A stretch of 64,000 bases of DNA from Tubulanus polymorphus (Eukaryota; Nemertea; Palaeonemertea; Tubulaniformes; Tubulanidae): positions 12,208,275 to 12,272,274 of the forward strand of contig NC_134032.1 of the NCBI RefSeq assembly GCF_964204645.1, given 5' to 3'. Of this stretch, positions 55,423 through 64,000 are shown piece after piece; the first letter of the stretch is position 1; the number at the start of each line of letters is the position of its first letter. The position numbers and the translations under genes were made by a program. Below the pieces are notes generated by a model. That model made no database searches and was not told the DNA's origin. It saw only the letters and a program-made list of their open reading frames with translations.

Positions 55423-57289
55423 CTGCAAACAATGTAAACAACAAAAATAAACAAACAAACGACAACAAAAAACAACAACAGCGACTTAGACTGAGGCGAA
55501 AGAAATTGCGTTAAAATTCTGTGATTGTCTAAATGGAAATTATTCCCAGGGATTAGGATGATGAACTCCTAAGGGCAGCTTACGGGAGATAACACCAAAA
55601 TACTCAAAAGCATATGACTATAACATGGACATAAACAACTTGGTTATGAATTCTTAGGATTCGCTATGATAGCTGGATGACTGCTATGACTCTTCAGATG
55701 GATCCCAGGGACCCTAACTAACTACGGTACCCGGAGATGACTCCCAAATGATATAGGACTCTCAAGCACTGACACAACTACAAACAACAACTTGAGGACG
55801 ATTCCCAGGGACTCTTAAGCACTTGGAGATGAACTCCCAGGGACTACAAATAACTACTTTCATACTGGGTACTTGGAAATGAAGCTTGGATGTTGTAGGT
55901 TCCACTGACTTGAGTTATCGGTTACAAGTTATTTTGAGTAGTCACACTCAGCCCCATTTCTAGATTCATTACTTAAAACAATCTATCGAAATATATAGAT
56001 TATAGATCATTTGAGGCTGGTTGAATTCTCTTGCAACATTTTCCTGATTTTTTCCCAGGAGCCATAAGTTCGCTTATTGATACACAGACATCAACTTCAC
56101 GACCCCACTGACTTACACTTGAAACTGTTGATTTTAGAATAGAATTTACCAAAACTGTCAAACCCAGTACCACATTTGAACTGGGTCGAGAGACTTTCGT
56201 CAGTGGAACCATGCACACACCCATGGACAAACATTTCAGCATTTCAACTAAACGAATTCTACATCAAATAAAGATGGCTACAAGGCAGGTATAGAGGGAG
56301 GTAAGGGAAGGAGAGGTTATAATCGGAGGGAGGTGTTAGCAGACATTGTGTCACTCACCACAATCTTCTATCTGCAGTTCAACTACAAATTGAACATGAT
56401 TTCATTACGCATTAATTAACCCCAATTAACATAAATACTAATTAATGTATGGATCTCTTCCATATTTAGACACTCGTGGTCAATATGGTTGCAACTGTAA
56501 ATCCCCTGAAGGACATCATCAAATTAGGAAAGCAACGACAATCTAATCGTCAATTTTTGTTAATTTCGAATTACTGGGAAAATTACGTCATAGGGAAATT
56601 TCTGAATGGTTGGTCATTAATAGCATTTGAAATGTCGACGCCATAAGGGAATTTATCGAGCGAGGCAGCCATCGTTTCTGGAAGGGTCTAATAATTCAAA
56701 TCGTGCGATAAATAGAAAACAAAATATCATCGTACAGAAAAGATAAAAGCATGCGTGAAAATTTGAAAAAAAATTTCTAAGAATATTCTTCAAAAAGAGT
56801 AATAGACACCACTGATGAAAATGTTAGATATAAATGAACTATACCTTAAAATATACTGATTTAGGCAAATATTCACCGATAAAATCCACCGAATGAAAAC
56901 CGAATGTTAAAACTGTATTGAAGCAAGAAAAATTTCTGCGTTTAGAAAAATGTCATCGTTCAACTAAGAGTCTTTTCCCTGTACACCGAGAAAGATAGCT
57001 GGTCACCATTTTAAATCAGACTCTGACATTTGATTAGTCCCATAACCCGTGAAAAAAACTGCCATGACCATAAAGAAATATCTTAACAGTATGAATTTAA
57101 AATTTTCTGGCGAGAGAACAAAAACTTTTATCATAGGACGTTTCAATTTGTGGTTAACTCGTGAGAATTTTGATAACAAGCAGCTTTGGAAGTTCGACAA
57201 ACCGAAACTTGCAAATGAAGCATTAAACTGGTACCCTCCTACCACAGCGCCAAAATTACATGGGTAGCCTTATAAAAATCGTACCCATA
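55423..57289. other. Non-coding sequence between the orphan exon and RIM
   Basis: Includes a degenerate repeat at 55690-55870 (cccagggactctaactac type) and a caaacaacaac-rich stretch near 55440. The open frames at 56000-56242 and 57003-57267 lack recognisable domains. Confidence 0.4.
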
Positions 57290-57600
57290 ACACCGACAAG
57301 GTATTGGTACCTAACGCCAAACTTTTAGAACCCTTTCATGTAACTTGACAAACTAACTGTGGCACACTTCCATGCCAAACTTATACTTGTACTATTGTAC
57401 TGCACCAGAGCTGGCCCGTTGTACCAAAAAGCCAACAACATGGTACCTAATATACCACAAGGCAACTGGGTACCCTATGCCAACCTCATACTGGATACAC
57501 TGGTACCCTATGACGATGCCGTATATATATCTTATATGTTTAGTACCTTGTACCACGCCAAACTTACAATGGTACCCTAATATGACACCCCCTTTTACCA
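57290..57600. repeat. Degenerate repeat carrying ggtaccctatgcca
   Basis: About eight copies of a 30-50 base unit containing ggtacc and ccaacttatactgg variants lie just downstream of the RIM 3' end. Many KpnI sites in a row. The overlapping frames on both strands are by-products. Confidence 0.8.
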
Positions 57601-57827
57601 GCACCCTTATATCGCAACGCCAACCGTTAACCAGCACCCGTTCACCACAATGCGACGGGTCACACTCCCAAGAGAACAAAATTGCGGACACACGTTTCCA
57701 AAAACAGCACCCTCTAGTGGTTGAAACCTTAGCTAATTCGATTCGTAATGCGTTCGCGACCACTAGATGGCGCGATCGTTTCGGAATACGGCGCAGCGCC
57801 GCGCGGTGATTAAACCTAAAGCAGTCA

Positions 57828-58052
57828 CTACACTCGTGAAGCGGGAATAGGCGCCGAACTTCCACCGTAAGATTGACTATCTAAAGAAGACGAGGAACTT
57901 CTCCGATGGTGATGACTAACCAGAGACGACGTCGTGAACAGTTTATACCAGCCAATCACAATGTTCGATAAATCGAGGTCGTCCAGCGATATTTGGCCGA
58001 CGCCCATGAACACTTTACGATCCATACGTCCGTAATCTCCCCAAACGGTCAC
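57828..58052 (-). CDS. RIMS: RIM terminal exon: end of C2B and tail
   Basis: Acceptor attgcag. VTVWGDYGRMDRKVFMGVG, then IVIGWYKLF and a Ser/His-rich tail; TAG at 57828-57830. 75 codons including the stop. Confidence 0.95.
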   Translation of the reverse strand: MTVWGDYGRMDRKVFMGVGQISLDDLDLSNIVIGWYKLFTTSSLVSHHHRRSSSSSLDSQSYGGSSAPIPASRV

Positions 58053-61000
58053 CTGCAATTAGACGAATACATTTGATGAGACGATTCAATGCAGAGATCA
58101 TTAGAGCGACTCCTAGTGGCGACTTCATTGACTAATAGTTGAGTTGACCGAAAGGGCTAAAAATCTAGCGGGTAAGAGGCGATATATTTGCACTAATGAT
58201 AGACGTTATCGCCATCTTTATGGTAAAGTTCAAACTAACGGGCAGCAGAGTCCATTTATACGCAATGATTTACACATTGCCGCCTATATGGTTATAATCA
58301 ATCAAGTGGGAAGTAGATAATTGTATACGGCTATGGAACTGTTTAATTGTTTGATTCAATCTTGTAGTTTAGAATTCAAAACTGACTAGTCAATAAAACT
58401 GCATTAAAGGACGAAGTTAAAACTGGTCTATAAATGACCCGGTATGAGTGATTCAGTTTAATCAACCCCAAATCTTAAGTTAAAACTGGTCTATGAAACC
58501 AGCCCCAAATGTGGATACTGTTGAATTAACCCATGCCTACAAGGGCGAAGTTAAAACTGGTCTTAAATGACCCAGTACAGTTTGATCAATGACCCAAATC
58601 TTAAGTTAAAACTGGTTTATGAAACAAGCCCCGACAGTGGTTACAGATGAATTAACCCAGATGCTAACCCATGCATAGTTGAATCATGGTTTTACCTGTA
58701 GAATTTTTCCGTTACTATAAGGTTCTAGGAATATAAGTTGTTGTTGATATAGAGGATCCAGAGTTCGGCGAGCTATAGTCGTTTTCTGTTTTTCTATACA
58801 ATGCTTATTTTCCATTAGATAAACCTTTACGTACGGAGCTGAAAATACAAACGAGAACATGGTATCTTGTTTAAACTAAGACATGGTGTCTTGTTTTAAC
58901 TAAGACAGGCTGTCTTGTTTTAACTAAGACAGGGTGTCTTGTTTAAACTAAGTCAGGGTGTCTTGTTTTAATGAGAGGCAGAGAAGTTTAGGATTAGTGG
59001 CAAGTCTCATGATGCCGTCAGACTCAAACCCCTGTGAAAATGAAGCTTTGTCTACCGGGAAGGGTTTCTTCTTTTGATGCATGTCTGAGGGTTTGGGATT
59101 TGTACTGTTGCAAGACTCATTATGCCATCGGGCTCAAGCCCCTATGGGTAAGGATGCAATGACTAGAACACGGTTTGTAATCTAAATGTAATAGAATCAG
59201 AGGGGTTTGTACTGTGATAGAGACTTGTGAGGCCATCAGGTTCAAATCCCTGTGAGGATGTCTGGATCAACTACTGCAGGTGTTTGTATGGCAGAGAGTC
59301 TTGCGATGCCATCAGGTTCGAATCCCTGCACGGGCAAATTTATAGGTTCAAATCCTGGTAGCGAGAAAGTTTCTAGGTCAACCAAAGGTTCTTTCATCTC
59401 TGGTCTCCCCCATCTATAGGAAAGGAGACCTAAAAGTCAAGATCAGCCAGTTCAGGAGAAAAGAAATTTACCTGGTAGCATTTTAGCCCCTGGTTTTGCC
59501 ATGAGTCCTCGCGCGCGGATAACTTCTACTTCTAAATGACCTTTACGATCGAATAAACCTAATTGAATTTCACCTAAACACGGCGAACCTAAAACCTGCC
59601 GCCCGACTAGCTGGCCGGGTCCGAGACCCTCGACGAAATCACCGAATTGACCCTCGGGACCCAAACGCATCGTACTCGGTAACCAGGCCCTGGAACGAAA
59701 CAACAAGAAAGAAAATTACTTAAAATGGACTCGATTCTGGTCAGAGTCAACTTTTAACGAAACTATCATTCATTAGAAAGACGGACAATTTCTGAAAGAT
59801 ATCTTGGAAATTCTCTCAACTATATCTCACCCAAAAACTTCTCAAACTCCACCCCACATCACCCCGCGGTACTTACACACTGACAAGATTCTATCAACCA
59901 CCCCTCACCCCAAAACTTCTCAAACTCCACCACACATCACCCGCGGTACTTACACACTGACAGATTCTCCACTCAACCACCCTTCACCCCAAAACTTCTC
60001 AAACTCCACCCACCCCCACGGTACTCACACATTGATAGATTCTCCACTCAACCACCCCTCACCCCAAAACTTCTCGAACTCCACCATCCCCACGGTACTT
60101 ACACACTGATAGATTCTCCGCTCAAACTGCCCATACTGCCGTCTGTTGACTCTTTACTGGCTTGTCTCGACATGCGCTGTCTCATATCAGCGGCCGCGCC
60201 GACCTCTTCGCTTCGATGAAACGATGTACGTTTATTGTTCTTTGAACTGCTGTTTTCAGTTTGACCTAACTGCGACGTGGAACTCGCGCGACGCGATAAT
60301 CCGACTAGTGCTGCCACCTTGTATCCGATACTAGGTCTACGTTTGCGTCCGTCTCCGACGTTGCCGACGGCCGAATCGGAAACGCTGCCATCGTTTTTAT
60401 CGTAGCCGCCGACATCCGTGTTACTAAGGCTACGATTTAGAGGCCGATTGTTAGCACCGCGACTTTCCATTCTGGAGGTGAATTCACTGAAATTGAAACA
60501 AACGGCGTTGAAAAATCACTTCAGTGTCTGCAAGCGTGGACCGCAGGCTTAGGCGGGTTGAACATATTCCAGTTTAAGAATAGCTATTTCGGATTACGAA
60601 CTCTTAATCGGCTGCTCCTATCTGGTTTATGCTGTTAGGTAAAGCATATTCCGGGCCAGAAGAGAATTGCAGAATCGTCAGAGACAAATCGAAACCTGCC
60701 TTAGATTTAAGACCGTTGCGAGCTCGTTTTAATATTCTAATAAATCAAGACCAATCTAAACTCAATAACTATCAACAATTTAATATAGTCTTATGAACTT
60801 TGACTTGAAGTCACAACTGCGCGACTGCGGCCTAGCCGGGTTAGCTAATAAGACTAGTTTTATAGACCAGGTGCTGCAGTTGGTCAAAATTTGGTTGGAG
60901 GTGACCAGTGGATAGTTCAAGTTGACATAGTGACAATAATAGTTTCATTGTTACTATAGTATCTATCTGCCCATTATTTTTAACTCAATTTTGAGCAATT

Positions 61001-61640
61001 GACCCAAGTTTTAACATTGACTCGAGGGTTAACATAACTATCCTGGGTTTAAAGTTGGAATTTAACTACATCAAAACTGGTCACCGAGGTTCCGAGGAGT
61101 GTATCGCGCGAAGGATGTTTCCAGATTTTTAATAGACGTACCTGAGTTTTTTTCTTGGTTTTTCTGACTGCGTCGAACGAACGCTGATTGTACTAATTTT
61201 TGATACTTCTGACATGTCGCTAGTTTCCGACGCGTCGCTCTGTAACGCGTCGTCTGACGCATCCGGGCTAAATTCTACAAGATACAGTCATACCGTGTCC
61301 ATGGTTATAGATACATTCATACAGTTAATTAAAAACCATTTTTTTTCAATTAAAAATCTAATTTTCTCACAAGGAAATCAACGAGGACCTTGCACCACCA
61401 GCTATCTGGCATAAATTTCCATAGGACAACCCGATAAAACTTTTGTTTACTTTCCTTTAACTTTCATCTATATTTCTTCTAGCCAACCACATAAAACCAT
61501 GTTAGAGCGGCTTCGAGTATCTCTGTCTTCAAGAGAAACCTCAAAACACATTTGTTTTCACCACATTAGATTTATTCAGTAATAAAGTGTCATTGATCAC
61601 TTGAGTGGATTCTGGCACTTAAAATACCATAATAATAATG

Positions 61641-61685
<45 letters not shown>

Positions 61686-64000
61686 CATAAGCCAAATTAC
61701 GTGTCTAGATAAATTTAGATTGATCTTAAGGGTTCAAATACATATATAGTGCTATTTCTATTCATTATTCATAGAATTTGAGAAATTATGGGTAGATGTC
61801 AATTGAATCTGAGATGAAATCCGGCATCATTATCTTGAGGGCACGCTAGCGAACAAGTTGGTTGCAAGCAGAACCCTCGATTGCCACATTCGAAAATAAA
61901 GTCCCCATTATCAATGATAACTATAACAAACAGTCATTGTTTGAGGCCCGTATGATACCATTTTGGTTCGGGAGTTATCCAGTTTACGGTCGATTGCGAA
62001 TGAACTAATTTTCACTCTAATAGCAAAACTGACTGTTAACCGCGCCATCTGGTGGCACAGCTCACACGTTGCGGGTACTCGAGCGGTAGAAGCGACAGAG
62101 GAGATAGATCGATATAAACGTTCGATGGAGCCTTACTTTTCATACCTTTAGCTCGTCGTCGATGTCGGTCGGTATAATCTCGTACGCGTTCACGACTCAC
62201 GCGGTCGTGATGGTGATGACTCGGTCGAGATCGATCCAACCTAGAAATAGATACACACAAATTCATGTTCCACTGCGAGAGGAACGTTGTCAGGTTGCAG
62301 CCACTTTCCGCCAATTATACGATCCCCTCAATGTTTTCCCTGATTTTTCTATGTTATCACACAAAATTCCCTGAGTGAATCAGAGAAATATCTTAAATGT
62401 TTCATTGAGTCACGTATTGAACAAAAAAATGTGTCAATTCCAATGAGTTTTCCAGGATTTTGGTAAAATTTGTCAAATTCCCTGAGATGCCACATCTCTC
62501 GAACAAAGTCCGTTAGGAACCCTTCTAGATAAAACGGACGGCTCCAAACACCAAGAACACTGTGATTTAGATATACTTGGAGCCACCCAGATTGGATATA
62601 CACGTGAAAAATCAAGTTCATCAGGAGCAAACGCTTTAGCAAGGGATAGCTCCAAATATCATGTTTTGGTATTCTCTGAGCCATCCAGTTTGGATAAATG
62701 CGTGAAAAACCAAAATCTGGATCTACATTATAATTCAACATTACAATTCTGTTGGGAGGACAATTAAAATGGAGATAAAAATAGATGGGATTATTTCAAT
62801 AGAATCTCAGAAAAAATTGACCCCAGGTTTCATTGCGTACCTGTCTCTGGAGCCGCGGTCGCTATGACGATCATCTCCCCGGTCCCACGATCGAGTTCTA
62901 TTATACATAGCTTCACTGTCGGACGACGGGGTCAAATTACCCGACGTCGTAGCACCACGATACTGATTCATTTTCATTTTCATCTTCATTTGCCTCGCTC
63001 TCTCCTCTAAATCATGAGTTACTAGAAAACAAAAACATGTTTGAAATTCAGCCTATGTTTAAACCCTTTCAGTGCGTCAACGCCGCAGTGCCATGTATAG
63101 ATCAGTGATGGACATCAAGGTTTAATTATGTAATTAGTAATTAGTTTTTATCTCTAATGAAAGATGGCAACAGTCAAACGCAGTTAAAGATTAGTAACTA
63201 ATAATACACTGCACCATGGGGTAGACACACTATTAGTGGTATGCCTGTTATTCAAGACACTGGGGTAGAATCCTTTAAACTTTTTCATTTATCTCCAATA
63301 CTGGAGATAATTGGTCAGCACTGAAAGAGTTAACTCTAATTGTCAATTGCCAAACTTATAAGAGATATCTTAGGCAAGTTTTGAATGGTCTCTACTCAAC
63401 CCGTTTCGGAATAGCATAATCTGAAACACCTCACTATATCAAAAATCTCCCATAATGAACCAACCAAAATTTTCTAGTTCATTTACGAATAATTGTACTG
63501 CCTCTACTACAGTGAATACCTCTCTACGGAGAACGTTTTGCCCTGAACCAAAAGTAGCGAGGTTTTAATGTTGAAGCAGCTGCTAAGAGTTCATAATCCA
63601 GAATTCAATCGAAACCTGCCTTAGGTAATGAGAATTTGCGTTTCAACGTGAAACCGTTACAAGCAAACTGACCGATCGGAAATGGCAACGCTTAGGCTAA
63701 AAAAAATTGATACCTTGTTTCTCAGCTCTGCTGAGCTTAAATGTTGACCCGGCCGGCCGCCTATCTACCCTATACATTACTTTTTTTAAAATCGTGATCA
63801 ATTTTACCATAACAGACCCGGCCGGTATAGAAATGAACTGTTTATAAATTTTATCATATTTTACAAAAATGACCCGGCCGCTGCGGAGAAACAAGGTATC
63901 ATTTTTGTTTAGCCTTACGAATCGTCCGAATGAGACGAGGACGACAATATTTACCTCTATCACGACTGGCTTGTTGCGCTTGTATTGGTATCGATGGTAA
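57828..64000 (-). CDS. RIMS: RIM active-zone protein, C-terminal 8 exons (partial)
   Basis: RIM scaffolds organise presynaptic active zones, linking Rab3, Munc13, calcium channels and vesicles. Eight - strand exons (46+, 181, 95, 133, 384, 218, 143, 225 bases) join in phase to 474 residues plus stop; the gene continues beyond 64000. Order: a linker; HDLEERARQMKMKM; an Arg/His-rich stretch; a Ser/Thr-rich segment (ETSDMSEVSKISTISVRS); KRRPSIGYKVAALVGLSRR; RQASKESTDGSMGSLSGES, a RIM-typical block; then the C2B domain from FVEGLGPGQLVGRQVLGSP through LEVEVIRARGL, APYVKVYLMEN, TLDPLYQQQL, VWGDYGRMDRK and VIGWYKLF, with a short tail ending PASRV. The N-terminal Rab3-binding and zinc finger, PDZ and C2A domains lie outside. 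RIM C2B is known not to be a calcium sensor. Whether it is RIM1/2- or RIM3/4-type cannot be settled from this end, but the linker supports a full-length RIM. Confidence 0.93.
58053..58695. other. RIM intron with a ~120-bp duplicated block
   Basis: 58405-58680 contains two copies of a block with gaagttaaaactggtctataa, ttaagttaaaactggt and gaaaccagcccc, so it is a short tandem duplication. Otherwise unique. Confidence 0.6.
58696..58838 (-). CDS. RIMS: RIM exon: middle of C2B
   Basis: APYVKVYLMENKHCIEKQK and TIARRTLDPLYQQQLIF, ending GKILQ at cag|gtaaaa, phase 0. Acceptor ttttcag. Confidence 0.96.
58985..59350. repeat. Degenerate repeat carrying tRNA B-box-like motifs
   Basis: Four units with atgccatcaggttcgaatcc variants (near 59015, 59130, 59240, 59310), each preceded by tgtactg.gagagactt-type sequence. 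ggttcgaatcc equals a pol III B box. Similar single copies lie at 10700-10730. No complete tRNA fold. Confidence 0.75.
59472..59689 (-). CDS. RIMS: RIM exon: start of C2B
   Basis: Acceptor cgttccag. WLPSTMRLGPEGQFGDFVEG, then LGPGQLVGRQVLGSPCLG, LGLFDRKGHLEVEVIRARGL and KPGAKMLP plus one base at g|gtaaat. The C2B beta strands 1-2 are clear. Confidence 0.96.
59795..60102. repeat. 74-77 bp minisatellite copying an exon end and splice donor
   Basis: Spacing of the ggtact core is 74-77 bases (59869, 59946, 60021, and 60095 at the real exon edge). On the - strand each copy carries gagaatct.tca.tgt|gtragt: the last ~16 bases of the RIM exon 60103-60486 plus its 5' splice site. Donor copies: gtaagt at 59871-59876 and 59948-59953, gtgagt at 60023-60028, and the genuine gtaagt at 60097-60102. 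Confidence 0.92.
60103..60486 (-). CDS. RIMS: RIM exon: RQASKESTDGS block
   Basis: Acceptor caatttcag, then SEFTSRMESRGANNRPLN, GSVSDSAVGNVGDGRKRR, SIGYKVAALVGLSRRASS and RQRMSRQASKESTDGSMGS. This order (TSKM, SD.AVG, KRR.SIG, GLSR, TRQAS.ESTDGSM) is that of vertebrate RIM1/2 ahead of C2B. Donor tgt|gtaagt; if unspliced, a stop follows at once (GTG TAA). Confidence 0.96.
60487..61141. other. RIM intron
   Basis: Nothing recognised except diffuse cgaaacctgccttagatttaag and ttaaaactgg-type dispersed phrases (another copy of the first lies near 63610). Confidence 0.4.
61142..61274 (-). CDS. RIMS: RIM exon: Ser/Thr/Asp-rich linker
   Basis: Acceptor tatcttgtag, then EFSPDASDDALQSDASETSD and MSEVSKISTISVRSTQSEK, ending PRKKL plus two bases at ag|gtacgt. 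It parallels the SSDSDVSDVS...SVQSERP part of vertebrate RIMs. Confidence 0.92.
61490..61685 (+). mobile_element. LINE 3' end with (ATA)n tail
   Basis: Reads VFKRNLKTHLFSPH then a stop: the F.R.LKTHLF ending is typical of the C-terminus of several non-LTR polymerases. About 90 bases later comes an (ata)n tract (61632-61683), as expected for a microsatellite tail. A 5'-truncated fragment, opposite in direction to RIM, within its intron. Confidence 0.65.
61686..62145. other. RIM intron
   Basis: Unique-looking sequence. The overlapping frame at 61963-62151 is not supported by splice sites or domain. Confidence 0.4.
62146..62240 (-). CDS. RIMS: RIM exon: Arg/His-rich linker
   Basis: Acceptor tatttctag, LDRSRPSHHHHDRVSRERV, then RDYTDRHRRRAK plus one base at g|gtatga. 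The phase fits both neighbours. Linker composition is RIM-like; the stretch itself is not diagnostic. Confidence 0.8.
62241..62840. other. RIM intron with an ~85-bp diffuse repeat
   Basis: 62530-62720 contains two to three diverged copies of a block with ggagccacccagattggata and acgtgaaaaatcaa. 62330-62490 has ttccctgag/ttttccaggatttt phrases like those at 29385 and 27450. The - strand frames at 62349-62741 are not supported. Confidence 0.5.
62841..63021 (-). CDS. RIMS: RIM exon: HDLEERARQMK block
   Basis: Acceptor ttttctag, THDLEERARQMKMKMKMNQY, then GNLTPSSDSEAMYNRTRSW and DRHSDRGSRDR. DDLEERARQMKLKM is recalled from vertebrate RIMs at this place. Donor ag|gtacgc. Confidence 0.95.
63060..63334. 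mobile_element. Possible TTAA-flanked MITE with ccctttcagtgc ends
   Basis: The left end reads ttaaaccctttcagtgcgtc and the right end, reverse-complemented, reads gttaactctttcagtgctga, so the terminal ~16 bases match inverted and both sides touch TTAA. Left-end relatives lie at 6073 and 19997. TTAA targets suggest a piggyBac-like origin, but this is inferred from the ends alone. Confidence 0.5.
63335..63954. other. RIM intron
   Basis: Contains cccggccg phrases at 63747, 63817 and 63871, with gaaacaaggtatc (63889) inverted to gataccttgtttc (63710). The stretch 63708-63902 is therefore a ~195-bp sequence with short inverted ends, possibly a small MITE. No exon seen. Confidence 0.45.
63955..64000 (-). 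CDS. RIMS: RIM exon, cut by the window edge
   Basis: The last 46 bases on the - strand side read LPSIPIQAQQASRDR plus one base at g|gtaaat, in phase with the HDLEERARQMK exon. Its 5' end lies outside the window. Confidence 0.7.

Noticed and set aside
57372-57865. Overlapping 145- and 157-codon frames
   Set aside because: Both run through the ggtacc repeat and into the antisense of the RIM tail; no domain.

Overview
This window is nuclear DNA from a bilaterian animal, most likely a marine invertebrate and possibly a spiralian/lophotrochozoan. That placement is an inference: the coding exons are small and CpG-rich, sit between AT-rich introns with GT-AG boundaries, and are surrounded by single-exon rhodopsin-type GPCR genes, MITEs, a tRNA-derived SINE, non-LTR retrotransposon remains and many minisatellites. 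No bacterial, organellar or viral genes were seen. LAYOUT. (1) About 4.9-31 kb, + strand: a class II DYRK protein kinase, closest in recall to DYRK4. I assembled 13 coding exons (10086..30930) whose phases all agree and which give 744 codons plus stop. At least three further candidate first exons (4889, 15978, 22995) also join in phase, which suggests several promoters. (2) Inside this gene's 5' introns, on the - strand, lies a tandem pair of GPCR genes. The copy at 10910..11989 is intact; the copy at 6814..7893 has one in-frame stop. (3) About 34.8-45 kb, + strand: a second GPCR cluster. It holds a pair in which 43869..44906 is intact and 34844..35886 carries a one-base deletion, a separate intact GPCR (37240..38313), and a GPCR 5' fragment (38687) that ends in an (AT)n tract. 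(4) 39.1-42.1 kb, - strand: a decayed non-LTR retrotransposon interrupted cleanly by a 1.69-kb segment carrying the 3' part of a second LINE family. (5) 45.2-49.1 kb: a tandem segmental duplication built around two palindromic elements. (6) 49.1-55.3 kb: AT-rich, repeat-rich sequence without recognised genes, then one unassigned terminal exon (55321..55422, - strand). (7) 57.8-64.0 kb, - strand: the C-terminal eight coding exons (the first cut by the window edge) of a RIM-type active-zone protein, ending in its C2B domain. HOW THE GENES RELATE. The DYRK kinase and RIM are independent genes (a cytoplasmic/nuclear dual-specificity kinase and a presynaptic scaffold). The GPCRs look like a local lineage-specific receptor expansion in which one member of each close pair is broken. 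MOST INTERESTING POINTS. A 74-77 bp minisatellite in a RIM intron has copied the end of the preceding exon together with its 5' splice site. The DYRK gene has several phase-compatible alternative first exons. The two GPCR pairs each show a single lesion. Four copies of one MITE family are present, one of them next to a rearranged GPCR promoter. A SINE with a visible target duplication sits inside a 148-bp tandem array. All domain and family names come from reading the translations and recalling family sequences; no search was run.
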